Shown in pieces: positions 28,701 through 38,568 of a stretch of DNA of 64,000 nt (position 1 is its first letter; the number at the start of each line of letters is the position of its first letter). Source of the DNA: Whalleya microplaca. Its lineage: Eukaryota > Ascomycota > Sordariomycetes > Xylariales > Xylariaceae. A program made the translations under genes and the position numbers. The notes below the pieces were generated by a model that saw only the letters and a list, made by a program, of their open reading frames with translations, had not been told where the DNA came from and did not search any database. The stretch is from contig MU385768.1 of the NCBI GenBank assembly GCA_022497155.1, positions 186,001 through 250,000 on the forward strand, read 5' to 3'.

Positions 28701-29612
28701 ACGCTGCCACCGACTTTAGACCCAGGAGCTGATGACGACTCCGAGTCACTTCCGGATACGTTGCCCCCTGATACCCACTCCACATCATCCATACAGACCA
28801 TTCAGCCGTCAAAGACGGTTGCAATGTTTTATTCAGCTGAAGGCTCTTTGGTAAAGGATATATCAATTTCTATCAAGGACCCTGTCTTATCATGGGGTCG
28901 AGAGCCCAGTAATACTGTTGTGCACCGAGACATCATGGAATCCAAGGTTCCCAAAAATGCCTTCCGGGTCCTACTGTGGAGAGATGGCTATAATGCGTCT
29001 GACAACGAATTCCGCCCCTGGAAACCTGCTCCGTCCACAGCCAGCCGTACCATGCGTGTATCTCCAGAGCCAGAGTCGTACGCATTCTACATATCCACCA
29101 AAGCTACCAACGGTATACGCATCAACAACACCCCTTTGCAGCCTAATGAGCCGAAGGACAGTGCAGCAGCCTGCAGATACTGGATGAAGCTCTATGACGG
29201 AGATACCATAGTGTTTTGGGGGACTGAAGATGTGTCCAGACAGGCGAAACTTACATTTGAATGCAACTGGGGTGGGTCGTCGGTCCAGAGGCCATCGGAT
29301 GAACGTCCAACTTGGGTCCCAGAATCGCAGGCTCGGAAACTTGATCGCCTTTGGCCGAAAGCCATGGACACACTTCATTACGAAAGCATCTATCGGGAGG
29401 CACAGATCGACCAAGAAAGGAGAATGCGGTGTATGGCGAGGGAGCAAGAGCGCAGCCGAATATTTGAGTTGAAGCGTGCCAAAGCGGCCAGTACTCTTGC
29501 TTCCCGTCTCTCTCGACAAGAATCGCCAGTCAGCGCCCCTCCTATGGCTGGCAGGGCGGTTCCGCATTTTCGACACATGTCGCCATCGGCTTACCTTGAG
29601 AGCAGTGGCTAG
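25774..29612 (+). CDS. RAD53/CHK2-type checkpoint kinase with N- and C-terminal FHA domains
   Basis: Exons 25774-25810, 25881-26590, 26646-26939 and 27009-29612 give 1214 residues. The N-terminus reads DDSQATQPATQ, an SQ/TQ cluster of the kind phosphorylated by ATM/ATR kinases. FHA1 lies around residues 95-200 (FTFGRNRTRCD, LSNIHFRI, DQSTNGTVVDGKLL). The kinase domain spans about 290-574: GKGAFATVHKV, YAAKEL (Lys), THRDVKPDN, TDFGLSKM and CAPEV, all catalytically intact, with an unusual insert of about 28 residues between CAPEV and the DIWSLGGV segment. A second FHA-like domain lies around 960-1095 (SWGREPSNTVVH, KATNGIRINNTPL). The FHA-kinase-FHA order is that of yeast Rad53, which acts in the DNA replication and damage checkpoint. 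The third intron uses a GC donor. Confidence 0.88.
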
Positions 29613-30841
29613 AACCGACATCTTCTCCTTCCGTTGGATTCGACGACTGTCCCTATCGCGTCCGGCCTATGAAATTTGGGATGGGAGAGGCGCATTCCTT
29701 TTGCATGATTTGAACACACTGTTTCGAGCTTAAGAGCCAGCCATGCCTTGTCTTAAAGCCGGTCTAATACAACAAGCCACTCCAGTCATATTACTAGAAG
29801 GGAAAAGGTGATTGATGATCACTGTCTCTCGAATTCAGGGTTGGAAGAGTGACCATATTGGTATCTATATATTATGTGAGGAAGAGGACCGATATAGGTA
29901 CTTCGACTTGCCATGTAAACAAAGGAGATTGCATGGTGATTGCTACTTGTCAGGCCTGACTTGATAGCATGCCTATTTAATGGGTCATCCAACACAGATA
30001 CCACATGTAGCGTAGATATACTCAACAAATTCATAAATTATACGAACTGCTATATTGCCCTCCACGGTGTTTGGTATACAGGTAGCTAGTGAAATTTTCA
30101 TGTAGTTGTTGCTGTGGCGTCACAACGAGGTCAATGTCCCCTGGAGTGGGTGCAGGTGCTATTTCATCTGTACATATCAAGCATGTGCTTTGTAAGGTAA
30201 ATAAACAATCATCCTAAGGGTACCTGGTACTAACATGTGGGCATCTAGCTGTAGCCCACCAGGAGGTAGCTTTTGTTTTGGAAACCTATGTTTGTACTGC
30301 TGTCTGATGTTTAATAGGTACCAGTGGAGTTTTGCTGACTGCCAGGTGATGCAAACGACCATAACGAAGGGACATTACAACTTTGAAGGCAAGCAAGCTG
30401 TGTGGGTTGTAAAATTATACATGTCTACTTCTTAGGGCATCGGCGACCCTCCTGTCTTGCTGCAAACACAGGTTCGGTCTTTCCTATATTTAACCCAAAA
30501 TTCCCCTGTGTACCTCCGTATACCAGGTCGCCATTCCTCATCTTGATTCCTTTCCTCCTCTCCCCTTCTTCCTCACGTTTCTGCACATGTCTGCACAATT
30601 CCCTCTTTCCGTCGTCGACTCCTACCTCACCATCCACATTCTTTTCTACGTCTGACTGCTGATATCTGTTTATCCTCTCCTTCATTGTGTGCGATTTATG
30701 CTGGCGTTGCCATGCAACCGTTCCTTCCTAACTGGCGACTACCCACCAGTCAATTACCTTGAGCGCCGCCGTTACCTTGAGCACCGCCGTTACCTTGAGC
30801 GCTGTACGCTTATCATCTGAACCTACAGGGTTCCTTCAACC
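29613..30841. other. Intergenic, 1.2 kb
   Basis: 3' flank of the FHA kinase and upstream DNA of the next plus-strand gene. From about 30520 to 30660 it is pyrimidine-rich, a common feature of fungal promoters, and an 18-bp tandem repeat follows just before the start codon. No gene seen. Confidence 0.5.
30754..30804. repeat. 18-bp tandem repeat in 5' leader
   Basis: About 2.8 copies of an 18-bp unit (TTACCTTGAGCGCCGCCG) with single-base differences, ending about 38 nt upstream of the ATG at 30842. No ATG lies in the repeat. Confidence 0.85.
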
Positions 30842-33800
30842 ATGAACCGGCTAAGAAAGAGTCGAGAACGGCACAGGTAAGTTCGGTTTCTTTCTCATGA
30901 ATGTGGCCAATCTGTATTTTGGCTTGTATGTAGGAGTGCGCTGCTCTCCTGTCTAAAATTGTATCAAGCTATTCCATCGTTTACTTGAGACTTTCTTTCT
31001 TGTCTTCTTCATCCCATCCTCTCCTTTCCTTCATCCTTCCCTTTGATGCATTTCCCTATCCACTTGCCTTGTTTCTCAGCTCGGTGAGATTGGTGTGGTT
31101 TCCACCAGTAGGTCTCGTGACAAACCTCACATGACTAACTTGCCACCAGGAGCACCAAATCTCCTCCGCAGTGGGACTTGCTACATGCCCAGGATGAAGA
31201 TGACAAGATCTATCTCCCTAACAGTGAAACTATCTACATAACGAAGACCAAATCTGGAAAGCCGGCCTTTGGTCGCAAGAAGTCAGACAGACTATTGCAA
31301 GATTTTGGTTTTGACATCCTCGGTCAGAGCTTCGGGATCCCTTCTCTCCAGGATACTGAGCGACCTCGTCGCATGAGCACTGCTTCCCAAACTTCAGGGG
31401 TCATTTCAGCTTCAGGTGCAACTCAGCCACATACGGCACCGGCGGGGTCCAGGAAAGTTCACCACGTCTACGACCTTGATGATTTCCCTACTGTAGTTGA
31501 GAAGAATAGTGCCCGGTCCTCAACTGATGTCCCACGTACTGTCCACCATCGCAAAAGTAAATCCGGCAACGATTCATATTATCGTAACACGACCGAAGCA
31601 GGGAACTTGTACTCAATGGCGGGAACATTCAACCCACCGCCGCCTCCTCCGCCTCCTCCTGCCCACCTGTGGAATGTTCAGTCCGTGACTAATCACATGC
31701 CGCCTATGCCGCCTATGCCAACTAACTACACTTCTGCGACCTATCAGCCTGGTAGTTCTCAATACTATACAGCTGAGCTACCATCGACTGGTACCATTCC
31801 TTACTGGAGATTACCTCCTTCTAACATCGCATCAGGTCCTCGGTACTTGGACTCTTCGGGCCTCACAGCTCCTCGGACGGCATCAATGCAATTTGTCCCA
31901 CACCAGCAACATCTCCCGACTTCGTTTTCGTATCCAGAGACTGCTTCCTTCGCGAATACTACACACGCACCTATATCTGCGCCTCTGCCCCCGCCTCCGC
32001 CGCCGCCGTTATCACAGTGGCCATCCGAACCTCGGTTTAAGCACGAACGAGTGCCGAAAGCTCGTGAAAATGCACCCGTGTGGAATCGTAGAGAAGCTAA
32101 GAAACTCGAAGCGCATTACAAATCGGTTGCCAAGGCCTTGGCTAACAAACAAGAAAAGCACAAGGCTCAGGAGGAAGCGGAGGATAGCAAGGCAGAAGGA
32201 GAGAAGGAGACGAGACAACACGTTGGCAATAGCATCCGACATACCCATGTGTGCGCAGGCTGTGGCAAGAAACGATCAAGGAAATACCGAAAAGCACATC
32301 CCTTGAAGAAAGGCCAGATACCAGAACCGGATTATTGCTACAAATGCATACAGGATGCCGTATTCAGTGACGCTAACCAATCTAACGGTGATTCTGCAGA
32401 CGAAGGTTCCGTCATGAGTGTAAGCTAGGCCCTTGTTGTTCCCGAAATGGAGTTGTAGAGGCTGACCTTTCCTCTCAAGTATGCCAGTGAGCCGCCTGCG
32501 TCTAGTCATAGCACTGATGAAGGCCGTGCTATCTCCAGTGGCCAGTACGTCCGTAAAAAGACTCGCCATGGTAATAGATGGATGAGGCGCTCGGGACATC
32601 TTAGCTTTCTGGCCAACATGTTATACGGCTCATTCGTCCCGAGGTCCCGTACCATTTCGTCTGGGTCACTCTCCTCTGCTGAGGAGGCAAGTTCTAGAGC
32701 TTCATCCCCCATTGCAGGACCGAAGGTACACCGGAAACCCAAGTACCCGATTCCGCCTCTGAGGCCTTCATCAGACGAGAAAGGTGCAAATGACTCGAAA
32801 ACGAATACCCCAGAAAACCATCCCGATCCGACAGCCAACGCCAATCGAAAAAGGTCGGAAGAGACCGTTCCATGGCCTGTCGCTTCCGCCTCATATGCAC
32901 CTGCGAACTATCATCATGATGAGGGCGCTGGCGTACCGTCGCAGCCAGTCGCTTCTCAGGAATATTCCCAGGCTTCTCGCCCAACTAAGTCTGGAGCCTC
33001 TACTAAGATCCCTCGTGATTCTCCTTTCCAGTACAGGCCAGAGACCGCGGAAGTACCTACTGGAAGTCATGGACCCCATGTTAAGAAAGACAGCTCCCTG
33101 AAGCCTAATTACAAGCAGCCAAGCTTTCACAATGAGTCCTCAGAAACCTTTGCTGCTTTCAATTACTCTGAAGCCGGCCGCAATGATGCCTACAGAACCT
33201 TTAACAGTCATTTTAAGTTCGACCAGCCAACTTCGCAGTTTGACAATACTAGAGAGCATGGGAGTGCTGATGAACACACTCACGAACAAGCGACCCTCCC
33301 CCGGAGGGACTGGCAACACACGCCCTTTTGGGAGGTTACACCCGATGACTGGGACCAATCTGACAAGTGGGAAATGCCACGGACACCCGTAGACACCCGG
33401 TACTTCGATGAAACGGCCCTACCGCACATCGTGGACGGCGGCTGGGGTAGAAGTCGGAGTGATATCGAACGGGAAGCTGAAGAACAGGCTGAACGGGACC
33501 TGGCTGCAGCTGGTAAGCTCTTCAGTGACCTTGGAAGTTCATTACGTGGTTCTGGTACTTCGCCATTCCCAACCTCTAGTTCTCTGACGCGCAGTACCAT
33601 CTCGGTAGAGTCGTGCAGTTCCGACGACGAGCAAATCGGTAACAATCTCGACTACGAATTAGCCTCGAGTTCAGACGGCGAGCAGACCGCCAAAGAGGAG
33701 AGTATGTCGGCTAGGAAACTTGGTAAGTTTCTAATATTGACTTGTATTTTTGGTTACGTTGTAGACTAATATTTGAATACAGAATTCTCTAGCTGTGAGG

Positions 33801-34090
33801 ACAAACGCCAAAAGACCACCCCGCGTATCACCAACAGATCGCGTTCGACGTCGAGCTCGCGGACCGTAAAGTTGCAGCCCGAGTCTTCAGCCTTGTGCGC
33901 GAAAAACTTGTATAGTCTTGATGAGAAAGATTCCAACTACTCGTCAGACATGTTTAACTCACCCTCCGATTCTTCCGTGTTCGGACATACGGGACATTCT
34001 AAGGATGATCTTGCAATAAGTCCCTATGGATTTGTCGGTTCAACCGTGACTGACACACGCGGTCGCGTCCGTCGCTTCATGCGACTGTAA
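30842..34090 (+). CDS. Unrecognised 951-residue protein with a paired CxxC motif
   Basis: Exons 30842-30876, 31150-32419, 32480-33722 and 33783-34090; the total is divisible by three and each junction keeps the frame. I do not recognise the family. Seen: a basic start (MNRLRKSRERHR); nine consecutive prolines near residue 165 and a second Pro run near 285; a charged, Lys/Glu-rich helix-like stretch before the Cys motif; a Cys-x2-Cys, 24 residues, Cys-x2-Cys motif at about residues 380-411 with many Lys/Arg between the pairs, suggesting a small zinc-binding module. The C-terminal half is polar and probably disordered (Ser, Asp, Glu, Arg), ending TRGRVRRFMRL. The first intron is long for this window (273 nt). 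Role unknown; nucleic-acid binding is a guess from charge and Cys spacing. Confidence 0.75.
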
Positions 34091-36797
34091 TCATAGCCTG
34101 ATAGGCTATGTACATACCACAGCATTACATTTGCGACTCAACATTGTATGTCCGAGAACTCTGGTTTGGGTTCCTCGTTGATGACAACAGTCTCCCCCGG
34201 GAGTCTTACGTTGTCTTACATTGTTGACTGAAGCAAATGTCATGCGTGACCTTGTTTGGACTACATTATCGGACCTTGTATAGTATATTAACGTTTAGCA
34301 AACCATGCCGGTTAACGAACGTGATGCATCATCGCTATCGCCGTGGATTCTGAATTTACATTGCTAAGAAATAAGAGAACAGGAAAAGAAAAACTGGGGG
34401 AAGGAAAAGGGGAAAAGGGGAACACGGAGGAGCATGGTACCATAGGGCATGTAACTATGTTTAGATATGCAATCTCGTTTCCCATCATAGATCGTCCCAG
34501 GAGTAACTTTCGGTGAACTAAGTGTATTGCAGCCATTATTTATGACTACAGGAATCGTAGAATGGGTCTTGAGAGTTGTTCTTCAGATACAGGACCTCAA
34601 GTGCGTATATAGGGAGATCATATGGAATCTTATTGTGATTGATGTAGGTTAACTCAGCTTCAGCAGGACTCTTATATACGGCAACGTAAACCGTAGGCAA
34701 TCCCATAGCTACTGATTATATAAAACATATCAAGGGTTCATAGACAATGTAACGACATGAGACTTGAAATGTACACAAAGTACCGAGCCCTTTGAGAAAG
34801 TAGTGTATTGATACCATATGACACGTGTATCGGGAATTCGGCTTAGCTGTTTCCAAACGGTGGTGACATGATTCATCTCTATACTGGATGATTATCGAGG
34901 AGGCAGTGTAGAAAAGGGTTTGAGCTGGCCCCTAGCGCTTTCTATGCCTTTGTAGAAAGACCTGAACAACATAAGACTATACGATAGTGATGGATTCAAA
35001 TGATTAGTCCTGGCTCCAGTCGCATGACTGTTAACTAGATGGCCCAGATCGTATAATTTCCGGCTACAGAACACGCTCCCTTTAACGACTTCGAAGAGGT
35101 CCTCTTGCCCTTCATTGGGAGAACGGCCAAAGTTAGTTTAGGGGATTAGGCCACACTAACGTTCAATGCATCAGATCAGCGCCGTATCACCAACATCTTT
35201 ACGGTTAAGATAGACTCTGACGCCTGATGTCAGAGTACATGAAGAGACATGGGCTCCAGGCGACCCAAATTTAGAACCTGCAGTCTTGGCATGATGACGA
35301 CAAAATCATACTTCCGATTCTTCATTGTCGTAGCGAGGGTTAAGAGGATATCGACATTGGCACTTGGGACATGTATGAGACAAGTTGTCGATGATTGTTA
35401 AAAACCAGTGCATTAGGAACGGGGATAAGTTCACTACAGGAACCCTTCGTATGCCACTGATCGTAGGGAACGCCAATGTATGGGCATCCTAGGCAGGTTA
35501 TTAGGTGCAAACTTGACAAAACCTATTCTATTACTTGTTCATGCTCTCAATCCTACTCTGGCTTGGGTCCGTGAGACTGTTGTTGCTGGGCTGACCCGCG
35601 CATCCTTCCGGCATTATCAGTGATAGCGCTTCATCGTAATAGCGTGAAAACATATTCATATCGTTTCCGAAGTTATGACAAGAATGGCTAAGCCTAAGAA
35701 ACAATTATAGCCGCCGAATGATTTGAACCGAGAGCGCATTATTGGTTGCTATAATGAGCAACGAGGTACTTTGGCAAGAGACGAAAACAACCTCAGAATA
35801 CGTTACCAGTGTCACTCTAGAGTATCTCAGACTTTGCCTTTATTTGTGTCACACTGCTTGACTTGAGTACGAAAGAGATCAGTATATTATAAGAGACACA
35901 GTACACTTAGCCAAATCCGTTGGCCTTTGCAACGCCTCGTACTATCATGTATTGTATGCAGATGGAATGAATTCTTTCCTTTCCCACTACAGACAACATG
36001 TCATAAATCGTATACTGTACATAGTGTAAGTGAGAGAGCGATAGTTATGCCCTTGTGAACGGGTAGAGACAGGCTCTCAATTACGATTTGCAGGGTTGTT
36101 ACGTATCTATCTACAATGACATAGTCCGCCAGTCTCCGCTGTAAGGAACATTGACATTAACGTTTTTGATGGCTACTTCATTGGAATCCCTGAGTTCCTG
36201 TTCCCGGATTTTTGTCCTTAGTTCGATACCATGACTTCCGGCGCCTCTTGCTAGGATTACAGTGGAGAGATAATCAGGCTGGTAGGGCTTATTGGTATTT
36301 GGTGTTGGTGTTCCTGAATATCTTCTCTGAACAGGTTCCTGAGAGGTCCCTGTAATACCAATAGGTTGGAGACTGAGGTTCTCTAATATTGCCCTGGAAC
36401 AGTTACTTGTAAGACGAGAATATTTGCTTTGCTCAGTTGATATCTGAGCAGCCACTGATCCACCGCCCACTGGGTGAGACCAGTCTTCTGGTGTACTTGA
36501 CGGGCTCGCCTGGTAGTTCTGGTCTGTAGTTGGACTTGTCTCTGAGGTCGTTTGGTATACCGAACAAAATTTTGAATATGTTAAGTGACATGTCTATTTT
36601 TACTGTAATAATGGTTTGTCTGACTGTAGTAATGGTTATTTTCACTGTAATAATGATTATTGTCACGGGAACTGGTTATGGTGGTACGGAGGCACATCTT
36701 GTGCTCAGCTGGTATGCTGCAACAAAGCTGGGGAACTATAAAAATACGGGCTACGCGTGTGGCAACTAGTGGATGCAATAACTGTGTATTGATGATG

Positions 36798-36830
36798 GTT
36801 ATCTGGTACTGGTACGCAGTACCAGATAAC
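36798..36830. repeat. Long perfect palindrome (14-bp arms, 5-nt spacer)
   Basis: GTTATCTGGTACTG and its exact reverse complement are separated by GTACG. It sits next to a low-complexity GTAATAATG tract in the gene desert. No second copy was noticed in the window, so it is not shown to be a transposon end. Confidence 0.85.
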
Positions 36831-37421
36831 TACACTTCCACTCAGCTACTGTCTGTTCCTCTGGGCGGTAGCCGTCCGCCTTGAATATGGGTTTCGAAGT
36901 CGCCATTACGATTTGTCCTGTGTCAACCTCAAAGTTCTGCCTGCAAGCAAAAATGATGTCTATACCGAAGATAAAATATTATCAGCCGCTGAATTCAGCA
37001 AGGAATCGGATATATGAAGGTGTATCGATGGTTTAGCCTATGTTCCCTTTCTTCTTCTCAGACCTGCTCAATGTCTTGGTCTCGTCTTCTGGACTGTCCA
37101 TCTGTTTGTGGATTATATGCCGTGAACATTGCCAGCTTCGTACCAAGTCACCATCCTATCGCTCCGTGGTGTGACGTTGATGTAGACTATGTGTGTATAT
37201 GGATCACGTGACAGGTAGTGGCTACCCCACATTACCTAAGAAGCTGCAAGACTTATGCACGGACCTCAATCCTAGTCACCTCCTAGCCACCCAGTCAGCC
37301 AGTCATCTTCAAGCCTGTTTCAGAATGCCAAGTCGCCACCACAACAGGGTTGTATCCGGTCCATTCAACGTGGAGCTGATATATGCTTCTAAGAACTCGT
37401 CTTCCAATCAATTAGAAGCCG

Positions 37422-37508
37422 GCCCGTTTGGCTCAGCGGTAGAGCGCCTCACTAGTACCAACCAGTGCTGCAATGAGGAGGCGACTGGTTCGACTCCAGT
37501 AATGGGCA
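37422..37508 (+). tRNA. tRNA-Thr(AGT), with a 15-nt intron
   Basis: Folds as a complete cloverleaf: acceptor GCCCGTT/AATGGGC with one G-T pair and discriminator A; D arm GCTC-AGCGGTA-GAGC; anticodon stem CCTCA/TGAGG with loop CT-AGT-A..A; variable AGGCG; T arm ACTGG-TTCGACT-CCAGT. A 15-nt insertion (37458-37472) directly 3' of the base after the anticodon is at the canonical nuclear intron site. A-box (TGGCTCAGCGG) and B-box (GGTTCGACTCC) are intact. Runs of T4 and T5 a few bases downstream can end Pol III transcription. Anticodon AGT (read as IGU) decodes Thr. Confidence 0.9.
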
Positions 37509-37818
37509 TTCCTTTTGCTTTTTCTATGCCCTTATTAGATCTGGAATCACTGGGAGACTAGTTCTTATTTTTTTCGATTTTTTATTGAAGCCAAATCAGT
37601 TTGTCACCTATTTCTTACTGCTACCGGCAATACGGACCATGACCAGGCCACTGGTCCCACTGGCAGTGTCATAAGATCCATGCACACTGTGTATTCCATC
37701 GCACCTTCTGTTAATACTAGCCTAGCCTAGACCTTAATAACTATAACAACAAGATACAACACAATATATTGAGAGTCAACATATACTGGCAGGCAGACGA
37801 CGGGAATGTTGATTCTAA

Positions 37819-37905
37819 TAATGCGCTCTGGAGCCGAACTAGTTGCCTCCTCATTGCAGCACTGGTTGGTACTAGTGAGGCGCTCTACCGCTGAGCCAAA
37901 CGGGC
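37819..37905 (-). pseudogene. Broken inverted copy of the tRNA-Thr gene
   Basis: The reverse strand repeats the tRNA-Thr above. The stretch 37845-37913 matches 37414-37482 exactly over 69 nt, including intron and 8 nt of 5' flank, and similarity continues through the T arm with three changes. Those changes break two T-stem pairs and the B box (AGTTCGGCTCC). After CCAG the sequence diverges, so the 3' half of the acceptor stem is missing. It cannot fold as a tRNA. It could be a decayed duplicate or a tRNA-derived SINE head. Confidence 0.8.
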
Positions 37906-37913
37906 CGGCTTCT

Positions 37914-37960
37914 GGTTAAGCCGCTCCGGCCAGCTTCGCCGGCCTCCGCTTTGCTTAACC
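37914..37960. repeat. GC-rich hairpin flanking the tRNA-Thr pseudogene
   Basis: GGTTAAGC at one end and GCTTAACC at the other enclose a second inverted repeat, CCGGC..GCCGG, giving a nested hairpin of 47 nt. It starts exactly where the 5' flank homology between the two tRNA-Thr copies stops. Base composition is far more GC-rich than the surrounding desert, which suggests an inserted short element. Confidence 0.75.
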
Positions 37961-38568
37961 AAGGGTTTTCTTTTCCTCATCACTAGATTCTGATGAGTTT
38001 GTCGTAAAGTCGGCTTATATCATGGGCGACAGTCGCGACCTTGATGTAAGTCTGTAATTTTTCGAACACATGTCAGCTATGTAAAGTGAAATACGATTAT
38101 AACTTTCACACTGCTTATGATATGCTCCGGTTCCAAGATAGAATTAATACTTCATACCCAGTAAGTGACTAAGTATTAAGTTAGCGGTTTCATTACGGTC
38201 GGTCTCTTCTTCATGTCCGTCTATATAGTCATGGCTTCGCGCAGTTTTTACCTACCTATACTTTACTTACTAGTTCAAGGATCCGACTAATAAATGAGGC
38301 ACAAATGCAACCGAGACCCTTGACCTCAGTCGCATCGGTCATCTACCGGCTTATAAACAGAATATACATCGCTGTCACTAGAAATTAAACCGTGGAGCAA
38401 TGTATAGTATCGAGGGATATATTTTGTCTCGCTTTTTAATACACGTACATTCCTAATCGTAGACCGTTGATTTTCCCCCAACCAGCCGTCAGTGAAATAG
38501 CAACCAACTCATACAACCATGTCATGTGTTCTGTTCCAAGGAACACTTTCTATATCTCGCGAATCCCT

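Larger units (their letters stand above)
34091..38568. other. Gene desert, 4.5 kb, with tRNA and repeat features
   Basis: Largest stretch without a protein gene in the window. It holds the tRNA-Thr at 37422-37508, its inverted broken copy at 37819-37905, the hairpin at 37914-37960 and the palindrome at 36798-36830, all listed separately. Minus frames at 36111-36470 and 36433-36666 begin at GTG or run through low-complexity GTAATAATG-type repeats (about 36580-36665) and match nothing I recognise. No intact transposase or reverse transcriptase is visible. Confidence 0.6.

Noticed and set aside
36111..36470. 119-codon minus-strand frame in the gene desert
   Set aside because: Begins at GTG, lacks a recognisable domain and adjoins low-complexity repeats; not enough to call a gene.
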